NCBI GenBank assembly: GCA_035497735.1
Contig: DATJCX010000011.1
Span: 1-13,559, forward strand
From: Brumimicrobium sp035497735
Lineage (GTDB): Bacteria; Bacteroidota; Bacteroidia; Flavobacteriales_D; Crocinitomicaceae
DNA: 13,559 nt
Reading direction: 5' to 3'
Below the pieces are notes generated by a model. It did not search any database, was not told the origin of the DNA, and was given only the letters and a program-made list of their open reading frames with translations. Below, piece by piece: positions 1-5,847 of this stretch (its first letter is position 1; every line of letters starts with the position of its first letter). Both the position numbers and the translations under genes were made by a program.

Positions 1-71
1 TTATATCCAATCGACGAAATGATTTCATCAATAACAATGGGGAAAATATTAAAAATTTTTTCTCTGCTCAT
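1..71 (-). CDS. Possible 5' end of a gene leaving the left edge (partial, uncertain)
   Basis: Reading the minus strand, an ATG at 71-69 opens a frame of 23 complete codons that stays open to base 1. It begins MSREKIFNIFPIV and ends ISSIGY. The frame is also open upstream of this ATG for 14 codons back to a stop, so the start could differ. No TAnnTTTG promoter was found just upstream. I recognise no family from so few residues. It may equally be a chance open frame, and only the sequence to the left can decide. Confidence 0.22.
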   Translation of the reverse strand, partial: MSREKIFNIFPIVIDEIISSIGY

Positions 72-522
72 TTTGAATGTTGTTCGGAGTCTCGTATCTA
101 TAAGTGTTCTTTTAAATTACCGCTAACTCTATACGATTGAACCGTTTTTTTTCTTACTACACGCTCTCTTACAATTACCGCCAACGTCAGTCCGTCTAAA
201 AACCACCTTTATATCCTAATATTTCACTCTAAATTACATTTTATTTCCAATTTAAGTTGCTTTGAGCTCGCCTTTTTCAAAAAGGTACATCTCAAATCCC
301 AAAATAATAACGCAGTAAAAAGAGCTTTAAATGGCGCTGAAAAGTGCGAAAGGCACACCGAAAAGTTTACTTTTGAATAAGAAAACACCATTTCGATCCA
401 AAGCCGACACTTAGAAAACAGCTTTAAAGTCAAAACAAACTCGTTTTTTTGTTTTCCATAGAAAGCAGATGGGGCTTGGCGAGGGTGGTTAAGGGTTAGT
501 TGTTAGGCAGCAGCGTATTCAA
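72..522. other. Non-coding stretch left of the toxin-antitoxin pair
   Basis: About 450 bases without a convincing gene. A 69-codon minus-strand open frame at 224-433 has low-complexity hydrophobic and basic composition and no recognisable motif, and I treat it as chance. The only internal structure seen is a near-perfect 13-bp direct repeat, AATTACCGCTAAC at 115-127 and AATTACCGCCAAC at 173-185. No convincing terminator hairpin was found below the antitoxin stop. Confidence 0.5.
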
Positions 523-1083
523 TTAACATAAAGCTAAATCGTCACTGGATAGTTTTACTTTTGGTTTGTCCAATTTTATCACAACCTCCTTTACTTTTAC
601 TTGATCTTCTTTTGAAAGGAATACAGGAATCAATACTGCTAAATTAATTTTTAATAAACGATTTATAATAATTAAATCTTTTAAAGTAAATGGTTTGATA
701 CCATTCATAAGCTCTGACATATAAGTCTTGCTTTTATGACCTAAAATTAATGCCAAGTTCTCTTGAGTTAAATCAAGTTCTTTGAGTTTTTTTCTAATTG
801 CTTGTTTTCTATTTTCAATAAATATCCTTTCTAGTTCTGCAATACGTTCAGATTTTGAACTTTCTGAGAGTTTAAAATCATCAATATTGTCAATATCACT
901 CCACTCAGAAATTTCATAACGTTCTATTATGTCACGTAGTTTAGTTCTTAAATTTTTAAAATGAAGACTTTCCTTTGCAAGAAGTCTTAGTTTTCTTTCA
1001 GCAATGAGAGCTCTGTCATAATCTAATTCATTGGTGATTATGCCATTTTCTACTATTTTTTCTATGTCAAAATGTGTTTTCAT
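523..1083 (-). CDS. higA: HigA-like antitoxin with C-terminal-half HTH domain
   Basis: Probable antitoxin and autorepressor of the HigBA module. It should neutralise the HigB-like toxin encoded just upstream and bind the shared promoter. I chose the ATG at 1083-1081, giving 186 aa, because it overlaps the toxin stop by one base (TAATG), which fits translational coupling. A start 10 codons earlier would lie inside the toxin gene. An XRE/HTH_3-type helix-turn-helix lies at about residues 96-153: LTQENLALILG forms the first helix pair and KTYMSELMNG the recognition helix. The first 90 residues are charged and helical, and the tail after residue 155 is Lys-rich. It is longer than common HigA antitoxins of about 90-140 aa, because of this N-terminal extension. 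Toxin-antitoxin pairing is inferred from the neighbour, the HTH and the overlap. Confidence 0.8.
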   Translation of the reverse strand: MKTHFDIEKIVENGIITNELDYDRALIAERKLRLLAKESLHFKNLRTKLRDIIERYEISEWSDIDNIDDFKLSESSKSERIAELERIFIENRKQAIRKKLKELDLTQENLALILGHKSKTYMSELMNGIKPFTLKDLIIINRLLKINLAVLIPVFLSKEDQVKVKEVVIKLDKPKVKLSSDDLALC

Positions 1084-1424
1084 TATTCTATGTATCCGTT
1101 TTTTCTTAACCATTTTTCAACAGTTAATTTATTATTTTTAAATGTTGCTTCATATTCCTGATGAGTACCTACCCACACAATCGTCGCTTCTCCTTCATCG
1201 TCAAATTCAATTAATATTAGTGTTCGATGAATATTAATATTAAAAAAGTAAAACCCATCATTATGAACACAATCTGCATCACTTCTAATGTCACTAAGAC
1301 TTTTTTCACTAGGATTAAACTTTTCTAAATCTGTTATTAATTTGTCAATTTCAGAACATAGTTTTTTATTTCCTCTGTTTTTCTTTTTAATCTTTAAAAT
1401 TGTTTTCTTTCCAATAATTCTCAT
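1083..1424 (-). CDS. higB: HigB-family toxin (RelE-like mRNA interferase)
   Basis: Probable ribosome-dependent mRNA endonuclease of the HigB_toxin (RelE/ParE superfamily) type. From the ATG at 1424 it has 113 aa and starts MRIIGKKTI, as HigB toxins often do with MRII. The family core is seen in SDADCVHNDGFYFFNI, then the R-T-L-I-L-I-E-F strand, and the signature IVWVGTHQEYE near residues 84-94, followed by a Lys/Trp-rich tail. An alternative ATG three codons upstream (1433-1431) would have almost no leader, since the promoter -7 element ends at 1436, so the MRII start is preferred. Toxin-before-antitoxin order and the one-base TAATG overlap with the HTH gene are typical of higBA. Recognition is by pattern only. 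The catalytic residues are not known well enough to list. Confidence 0.82.
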   Translation of the reverse strand: MRIIGKKTILKIKKKNRGNKKLCSEIDKLITDLEKFNPSEKSLSDIRSDADCVHNDGFYFFNINIHRTLILIEFDDEGEATIVWVGTHQEYEATFKNNKLTVEKWLRKNGYIE

Positions 1425-1435
1425 AGAAGACATTA

Positions 1436-1466
1436 CAAATATACAAAAGTTCTGATATAAACCGAA
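1436..1466 (-). promoter_or_regulatory. Promoter of the higBA operon
   Basis: The minus strand carries TATATTTG (1443-1436), a perfect match to the Bacteroidota -7 element TAnnTTTG. TTCG (1466-1463), one mismatch from the -33 element TTTG, lies 19 bases upstream. Transcription would start near 1430, leaving the MRII start of the toxin only a few bases of leader. The element is known from Bacteroides and Flavobacterium, and its use here is inferred. Confidence 0.6.
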
Positions 1467-1470
1467 CTTT
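1446..1470. promoter_or_regulatory. 7-bp inverted repeat overlapping the higBA promoter (candidate operator)
   Basis: AAAGTTC at 1446-1452 and GAACTTT at 1464-1470 form a perfect inverted repeat with an 11-base AT-rich spacer, centres 18 bp apart. One arm covers the -33 region and the other lies between -33 and -7. This is where an HTH autorepressor such as HigA would block RNA polymerase. Binding is inferred from position and symmetry only. Confidence 0.5.
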
Positions 1471-1840
1471 CGCGTGTTAAATATATCTCTCTGGCATTAA
1501 AAACATCACTGCTAACTCATAAGCGTTTTAATCAGTTGTTTTCTTTAGATAGCCAAAGATAATGGTAAAAACTTAAATAAGCAGATTCAAGTCTCAAACG
1601 CAACACTCCCCCAATTTCCATTGTCCTCCTACTATCCTGCCCCAACAACTCTCGAGTACGACATCCCCGCCTACCCATTCCTAACGAAACCCTTGCAAAG
1701 CTACGCTGTTTTTCCTGTACCGTGACTTTCCTTTGAGTTCTTGCTTTAAAAACAGCTGTATCTTAGGCTAAAGCCGAACAATTTTTATAGTTTTGGCGTA
1801 ATAGCGTAATTAAAGGCAACCTTAAAGAACTTAATATACA
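1471..1840. other. Intergenic region between higBA and the polysaccharide genes
   Basis: About 370 bases separating divergent transcription units. No gene, RNA or repeat was recognised apart from the promoter at 1788-1795. A C-rich patch (about 1600-1700) contrasts with the AT-rich surroundings, but no coding frame or hairpin explains it. Confidence 0.45.
1788..1795 (+). promoter_or_regulatory. Candidate promoter of the glycosyltransferase operon
   Basis: TAGTTTTG matches the Bacteroidota -7 consensus TAnnTTTG. TTAG at 1763-1766, one mismatch from TTTG, lies 21 bases upstream. It predicts a leader of about 40 bases before the ATG at 1841. No other good match lies closer to the gene. Confidence 0.4.
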
Positions 1841-3007
1841 ATGAAACTTCTCCTTCCTATACAACTTTATTTTTATCTTGCACTTAGCAAGCTACTTCCC
1901 CTATTCATCAAACCCTCTCCTAAAGAAAACTCCATTCTCTACCTTGCTGCTTTTTACCCGGGGAATTCCGGCTACCACTGGCGGGCAAAAAAGTGGGAAG
2001 AAAAATTAAACGATAACGGATATAACGTCACCATTTTACATGCGTTAGAAGAACATGAATTTAGGGATTATAACAACAATCCTGCTTTATTTATGTTTCG
2101 CTTTCTACATCGACGATTTTGGCAAGTGTTAAAAGCAAGAAGGTACGAAACAGTGGTTGTACGAAGGGAAATTTTACTCTTTAACGACTATGGAAATCTC
2201 TTTTTAGAAAAAATGCTTGTTAAATTGTGTAACAACCGTATTTTAGATTTTGACGATGATTTAGCGGCTGCAAAAAAACAACCCAAACCGATTACTTCTT
2301 CTTATGCAAAACTGATGTTAGAGAATGGAAATTCATTTATTGAGTCGCTTCCGTATTACACCTCATTTTTCGTCGCTTCGCACTATTTAAAGGAATACGT
2401 TCAAGAACATATAGCTATAGCAGAAAAAAACATCACCATTATTCCAACATGTGTAGATTACGACCAATATCCGGCAAAAGATTATTCCAAACCAAGTGAA
2501 GTCTTTACTTTTGGATGGATAGGCGGAGACCATAATTATCCCTTATTACGAAATATAATCCCGATTTTAAATGAATTAGCGAACCGATATCCGTTTCAGT
2601 TACTTGTAATAGGCGGGAACCCCTTTCAAGCAGATGCTCACTTTCCAATCCTCAATAAAAAATGGAGTTTGGAAACAGAAGTGCACGATTTATACAATAT
2701 AGATGTAGGTTTAATGCCGTTAAAAGATGACGACAGATCCAAAGGAAAGGGAGGATTCAAATTAATTCAATATATGGGTTTAGGAATAATAGGAGTGGCA
2801 CAAAATGTAACCGTCAATGCTGATATTGTTGACAATGGAATCAACTCGTTTTTATACAATAATGAGGAAGAACTTTTACAACTATTGGAAAAAATTCTTA
2901 AAAAGGAGATCAATTTCATTGAAATCGGTAAATTAGCCAAAGAAAAGATAAATAAAGCGTTTACTTTCACTGGAAATGCTGAAAAGTATGTTAAAAACAT
3001 CAAGTAA
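1841..3007 (+). CDS. GT4-type glycosyltransferase
   Basis: Probable sugar-nucleotide-dependent transferase of the GT-B fold, family GT4-like, acting at the cytoplasmic membrane face in surface polysaccharide synthesis. Length (388 aa) is normal for the family. The N-terminal Rossmann half carries LAAFYPGNSGYHWRAK (35-50) and LDFDDD (135-140). The inter-domain region has IPTCVDYDQY (201-210). The C-terminal half opens with FGWIGGDHN (224-232) and has DVGLMPL (288-294) followed by KGKGGFKLIQYMGLG (301-315), the variant of the GT4 nucleotide-sugar-binding motif that in relatives reads KGKCGxKxxQYMAxG. Residues 1-22 are hydrophobic and may be a membrane-associating segment. It is the first gene of the operon, 13 bases ahead of the acetyltransferase. 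Donor and acceptor sugars cannot be read from sequence. Confidence 0.85.
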   Translation: MKLLLPIQLYFYLALSKLLPLFIKPSPKENSILYLAAFYPGNSGYHWRAKKWEEKLNDNGYNVTILHALEEHEFRDYNNNPALFMFRFLHRRFWQVLKARRYETVVVRREILLFNDYGNLFLEKMLVKLCNNRILDFDDDLAAAKKQPKPITSSYAKLMLENGNSFIESLPYYTSFFVASHYLKEYVQEHIAIAEKNITIIPTCVDYDQYPAKDYSKPSEVFTFGWIGGDHNYPLLRNIIPILNELANRYPFQLLVIGGNPFQADAHFPILNKKWSLETEVHDLYNIDVGLMPLKDDDRSKGKGGFKLIQYMGLGIIGVAQNVTVNADIVDNGINSFLYNNEEELLQLLEKILKKEINFIEIGKLAKEKINKAFTFTGNAEKYVKNIK

Positions 3008-3020
3008 ATAGAACAATATA

Positions 3021-3668
3021 ATGAGTTTAAAAACACTAATTACTAAATACAAGACCGAACTTCTAATTCATTTGAAATACCCGAAGCGATACAGCGATTC
3101 TTCTATTTTATCTTATGTTCCAGAAACTATACAAGTAGGGAAAAACGTTACCATCAAACCAGGTGTTACGCTTTCATCGACCCTGCAAAAAATTGGAAAT
3201 TATGTTTATATCGGCGATCAATCCACCCTTATAAATGTGGAAGAGATTGGTAATTATTCTTGTATATCGCACAATGTGAAAATAGGAATGGAAAATCATC
3301 GCTTAGATGCACTTTCTACTAATCCCCTCTTTTATAAAAAAGCCAAAGGAATAGTGACCGAGGACAATTCTTTACAAGAAAAACCCGTTAAAATTGCCGC
3401 TGATGTCTTAATTTCTGCAGATGTTGTAATCCTTTCTGAAGTTACATTAGGCGTTGGTTGTGTGGTCGGCGCTAATAGTTTTGTAAATAAAGATGTGCCC
3501 CCTTATGCAATTGTGGCGGGCTCTCCAGCAAAAATAATCGCTTATCGGTTTGAGGAAGAAACAAGAAAAAAATTGGTGGACTCTAAGTGGTGGGAAAAAG
3601 ACATCAACGACTTGAAAAAATTACAATCAACCTTCAATAATCCCGAGGAGTTTTTAACTAGAATATAA
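3021..3668 (+). CDS. CatB/XAT-type hexapeptide acetyltransferase
   Basis: Probable O-acetyltransferase of the left-handed beta-helix (hexapeptide repeat) superfamily, xenobiotic acetyltransferase-like branch, using acetyl-CoA. It is 215 aa, the usual length. Hexapeptide-type coils run at about 38-90 and again at 124-157. Between them is the loop ENHRLDALSTNPLFY (91-105), whose His93 is at the position of the catalytic His of this class and whose STNP resembles the family's ST-x-P motif. The end of the helix has the signature PPYAIVAGSPAKIIAYRF (160-177), followed by a helical tail with WW (190-191). Flanked by glycosyltransferases 13 bases upstream and one base overlapping downstream (TAATG), it more probably decorates a glycan than confers chloramphenicol or streptogramin resistance. 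Substrate is inferred from context. Confidence 0.85.
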   Translation: MSLKTLITKYKTELLIHLKYPKRYSDSSILSYVPETIQVGKNVTIKPGVTLSSTLQKIGNYVYIGDQSTLINVEEIGNYSCISHNVKIGMENHRLDALSTNPLFYKKAKGIVTEDNSLQEKPVKIAADVLISADVVILSEVTLGVGCVVGANSFVNKDVPPYAIVAGSPAKIIAYRFEEETRKKLVDSKWWEKDINDLKKLQSTFNNPEEFLTRI

Positions 3669-4837
3669 TGAAAATAGCTTTACTTTTAGACGGTGAAATA
3701 AGAAATGATGGTCGAGTTAGACGAATAACAGAGAGTTTGTCAGAATTTCATCAAGTTGATTTATTCTGTGTTCGTTCAACGTTCGATGATCAGGGTTTAT
3801 TCAATAAAAATGTTCGTGTTTTTCATTACGATTTAACGCTATCTTGGATTAACGTTAATTTGAGGCTAGACCAAAAATTTGATACCTTATTTTCATTGGT
3901 TCTTCAGTACAATAAAACCTATGATTTAATCTATGTGAATGACTATCCTTTGTTGTCGACCGGTGTGAAATTAAAGCAAGTTATAGGCGGGAAATTAATT
4001 TACGACTCGCATGAAATCTATATCGCTACGATGAATCAATTCTTTCCCCAAAAAGGCTGGAAATCACTTTATGGAAAGCCCTTAACGTGGATTAATCAAT
4101 GGTTTCATAAACAAAGAGAAAGAAGGCATTTAATACAGGTTGATCAAATGATTACGGTTTGCGATAGTTTTAAAACTTACTTTGAGACTACTTACGATGT
4201 ACCGCCTATCTTGGTTGTTAAAAACTGCCCTAAAGAGGTTGGTGAATATTCGCAAACCAATCTATTAAGAGAAAAATTAAACCTTTCTGACCAAGATAAA
4301 ATTCTACTTTATCAAGGTGATGTGAATATCAGTAGAGGAATAGAAATTACGGCGAATGCACTTCAGTTCTTAACCGATGACATTCATTTTGTTGTTTTAG
4401 GAGGAGGGACCAAACTTAATGAGTTTAAAGAAAAATATACGCAAAGCAATATTCATTTCTATGGAAAAGTTCCTTTTGAAGAGTTATATGATTATACCCG
4501 TTCCGCCGACCTTTGTATTATGTTAATAGAAAATTATAATTTATCTAAAAAACTTACCTTGCCCAACAAAGCTTTTGAATATATGGTAGCTGGAAAACCC
4601 TATATAACAAATCAACTCCCTGAAGTTTCCAAAATTGTGAAAGAAGAAAACTGTGGGTTTGTCATTGATGACTCTACTCCTGAATCAACTGCAATTGCCA
4701 TTCAGAATGCTTTTAAGCACCAAAACTTGGACGAATTAGGGCGAAATGGATATACGGCTGTTTTAACCAAATACAATTGGGAAAATGAAGTTAAAAAGCT
4801 GTTAGATTATGTTAGTACGGTACGAACTTCTCTCTAA
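3668..4837 (+). CDS. GT4-family glycosyltransferase
   Basis: Probable retaining glycosyltransferase of family GT4 (GT-B fold), 389 aa, a normal length. The N-terminal domain starts MKIALLLDGEIRNDGRVRRI, where NDGRVRRI (13-20) is the typical acceptor-side motif, and contains KLIYDSHEIY (109-118). The C-terminal domain opens with LLYQGDVNISRGIE (213-226), has VVLGGG (242-247), HFYGKVPFEELYDY (263-276) and the donor-binding LPNKAFEYMVAGKPYI (298-313), with the conserved Glu of FEYMVAGKP. The start ATG shares its A with the stop of the acetyltransferase (TAATG), so the two are probably translationally coupled. It closes the three-gene operon; no clear terminator follows. The sugar transferred is unknown. 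Confidence 0.88.
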   Translation: MKIALLLDGEIRNDGRVRRITESLSEFHQVDLFCVRSTFDDQGLFNKNVRVFHYDLTLSWINVNLRLDQKFDTLFSLVLQYNKTYDLIYVNDYPLLSTGVKLKQVIGGKLIYDSHEIYIATMNQFFPQKGWKSLYGKPLTWINQWFHKQRERRHLIQVDQMITVCDSFKTYFETTYDVPPILVVKNCPKEVGEYSQTNLLREKLNLSDQDKILLYQGDVNISRGIEITANALQFLTDDIHFVVLGGGTKLNEFKEKYTQSNIHFYGKVPFEELYDYTRSADLCIMLIENYNLSKKLTLPNKAFEYMVAGKPYITNQLPEVSKIVKEENCGFVIDDSTPESTAIAIQNAFKHQNLDELGRNGYTAVLTKYNWENEVKKLLDYVSTVRTSL

Positions 4838-4893
4838 ATGCCCGATAGGACGCAGGGTGGAGCGCCGGTGGCACTAGACAGGACAAACTGGAA

Positions 4894-4929
4894 CGCAGAT
4901 GACACGGATTCAAGCAGTGCGGATTAAAA
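4894..4929 (+). repeat. Left arm of divergent inverted repeat
   Basis: CGCAGATGACACGGATT (4894-4910) matches the reverse complement of 5144-5160 at 14 of 17 positions. A second GCGGATT follows at 4919-4925. Degenerate sequences of the cgcagatgacgcggatt type are, from general knowledge, common as interspersed intergenic repeats in Bacteroidota. That identity is recalled, not searched. Confidence 0.55.
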
Positions 4930-4951
4930 GACATTTTGTTTAGTCGAATAA

Positions 4952-5083
4952 GCAAAATCACCATTAATTGCTTATTACAACAAACAATTATTAGGAAAAC
5001 CAAATTCGTATGTGGTGAAGGATGATATTGAAATCGGAAGAGACAATGTCATTCCACTGTGGTTGTTTGGCTTTTTGTATTAA
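4952..5083 (+). pseudogene. 43-codon remnant of an unidentified protein
   Basis: After an in-frame stop at 4949-4951, a frame of 43 codons runs to TAA at 5081-5083 with no start codon. The translation ends KDDIEIGRDNVIPLWLFGFLY and looks protein-like (mixed charged and aromatic residues, ordinary C-terminus). It would be the tail of a gene whose front is gone, possibly another member of the polysaccharide cluster. No family was recognised, and a chance frame is possible. Confidence 0.25.
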
Positions 5084-5119
5084 TAAGGTTGCAGAAACGA
5101 ACTGTTTGTACCCATAAAA

Positions 5120-5160
5120 AATCCGTGAAAATCAGCGTTTGAAAATCCGCATCATCTGTG
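5120..5160 (-). repeat. Right arm of divergent inverted repeat
   Basis: AATCCGCATCATCTGTG (5144-5160) is the inverted partner of 4894-4910, and AATCCGTGAAAATCAGCG at 5120-5137 continues the same repeat type. Together the arms enclose the 43-codon remnant. Confidence 0.55.
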
Positions 5161-5291
5161 TGCTATCACCCCAACAATAAAACCGCCCTAAACTTATACC
5201 CTATTTTCAATATTTCCTCAACTTACATCTCTGAAAACACCTGTTTTAACTTAAAAATCAATTCAATCATATCTTTTTTAGTTAAATGCAT

Positions 5292-5299
5292 TATATTTG
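5292..5299 (+). promoter_or_regulatory. Promoter -7 element of the small gene at 5319
   Basis: TATATTTG is a perfect TAnnTTTG match. No convincing -33 TTTG was found. A transcription start near 5305 leaves about 14 bases of leader and rules out the ATG at 5286, so it decides the start of the following gene. Confidence 0.5.
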
Positions 5300-5318
5300 T
5301 TTATCAAATATCATAATC

Positions 5319-5486
5319 ATGAATCAACAAAAGATCATAATAAGAAAAGTAAACAAATCTATTTCTATCGATATAAAGAAATTTGAATTAGAAGCATCAA
5401 AGATTCTCAAGACCGTTGTTATTCCACAAGCAAAAAAAGCTGAAAAGATTCAAAATTTTGACAAAATGCATAAGGCCGTCCTTTAA
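5319..5486 (+). CDS. Small protein upstream of a zeta-toxin remnant, possible antitoxin partner
   Basis: A 55-aa basic protein starting MNQQKIIIRKVNKS and ending NFDKMHKAVL. An upstream in-frame ATG at 5286 would lengthen it by 11 residues, but it precedes the predicted transcription start, so the ATG at 5319 is preferred. The sequence looks like one beta strand followed by helix (KFELEASKILKTVVIPQAKKAEKI); no signal peptide or membrane segment. Seven bases after its stop the remains of a zeta-toxin-like gene begin, so it may be the small partner gene of that module. The deletion that removed the toxin front could also have changed the C-terminus of this protein. Family not recognised; the antitoxin role is inferred from position only. 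Confidence 0.5.
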   Translation: MNQQKIIIRKVNKSISIDIKKFELEASKILKTVVIPQAKKAEKIQNFDKMHKAVL

Positions 5487-5493
5487 ATTATAA

Positions 5494-5832
5494 GATAACT
5501 ATTACTTCTTTATATTATACACACTTGAAAAAGCACAAGCCAGAGTACTTATTCGAGCAAAGAACAAAGGGCATTTTGTTGAGGATGAAATAATTAAATT
5601 CAAATGGAAAGAGGGATATAAAAACATAAATTCACATTATAATTTAGCGGATAATGTTATTTTTATAGATAACTCAAAAAACAATGAAACTCCTGAAATA
5701 GTTTGTGAAATAACTAAAATTAGCGAAACAAACTTTGAAATAACGCAGGTTAACCAACTTCCATCTTATTTAAAGCATCGTCTTCCTAATATTTTTAATC
5801 TAATTTCAACTTCAAAAAAAGATAATAACTAA
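5494..5832 (+). pseudogene. C-terminal remnant of a zeta-toxin-like kinase
   Basis: A frame of 112 codons opens after a stop at 5491-5493 and ends with TAA at 5830-5832, without an in-frame ATG near its front. The start of the translation has the zeta-toxin-family pattern: a strand YYFFILYTLE, then KAQARVLIRAKNKGHFV (compare A..RV..R...GGH.V/I in the family), a following EDEIIKFKWKEGYKN helix and LADNVIFIDNS. Those parts correspond to the second half of UDP-sugar kinase toxins of the zeta/PezT type. The Walker A P-loop, expected in the first 50 residues, is absent, and no upstream frame supplies it, so the gene is almost certainly inactive. The last 40 residues are still uninterrupted, which suggests a recent deletion. 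Confidence 0.72.
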
Positions 5833-5847
5833 TACCGATTTAACTTA

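Larger units (their letters stand above)
4838..5285. other. Intergenic scar region with inverted repeat and ORF remnant
   Basis: About 450 bases between the operon and the next small gene. It begins with a GC-richer patch (4845-4895) unlike its surroundings, then a repeat arm, a 43-codon open frame without start codon, and a second, inverted repeat arm (both listed separately). From 5161 to 5285 I see only AT-rich sequence. Confidence 0.45.

Noticed and set aside
224..433. 69-codon minus-strand open frame
   Set aside because: Composition looks like chance translation (Phe/Leu/Lys/Ser-rich), no motif, no promoter or ribosome site, and no neighbour to form an operon with.
115..512. Possible integron attC-like core (GTTAGGC near 499-505 and CGCTAAC/CGCCAAC near 121 and 179)
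   Set aside because: GTTAGGC fits GTTRRRY, but the partner sites do not fit RYYYAAC, spacing is wrong and there is no integrase or gene cassette.
5286..5318. Upstream ATG start for the 55-aa small protein
   Set aside because: It lies before the perfect -7 element at 5292-5299, so it would not be in the transcript.
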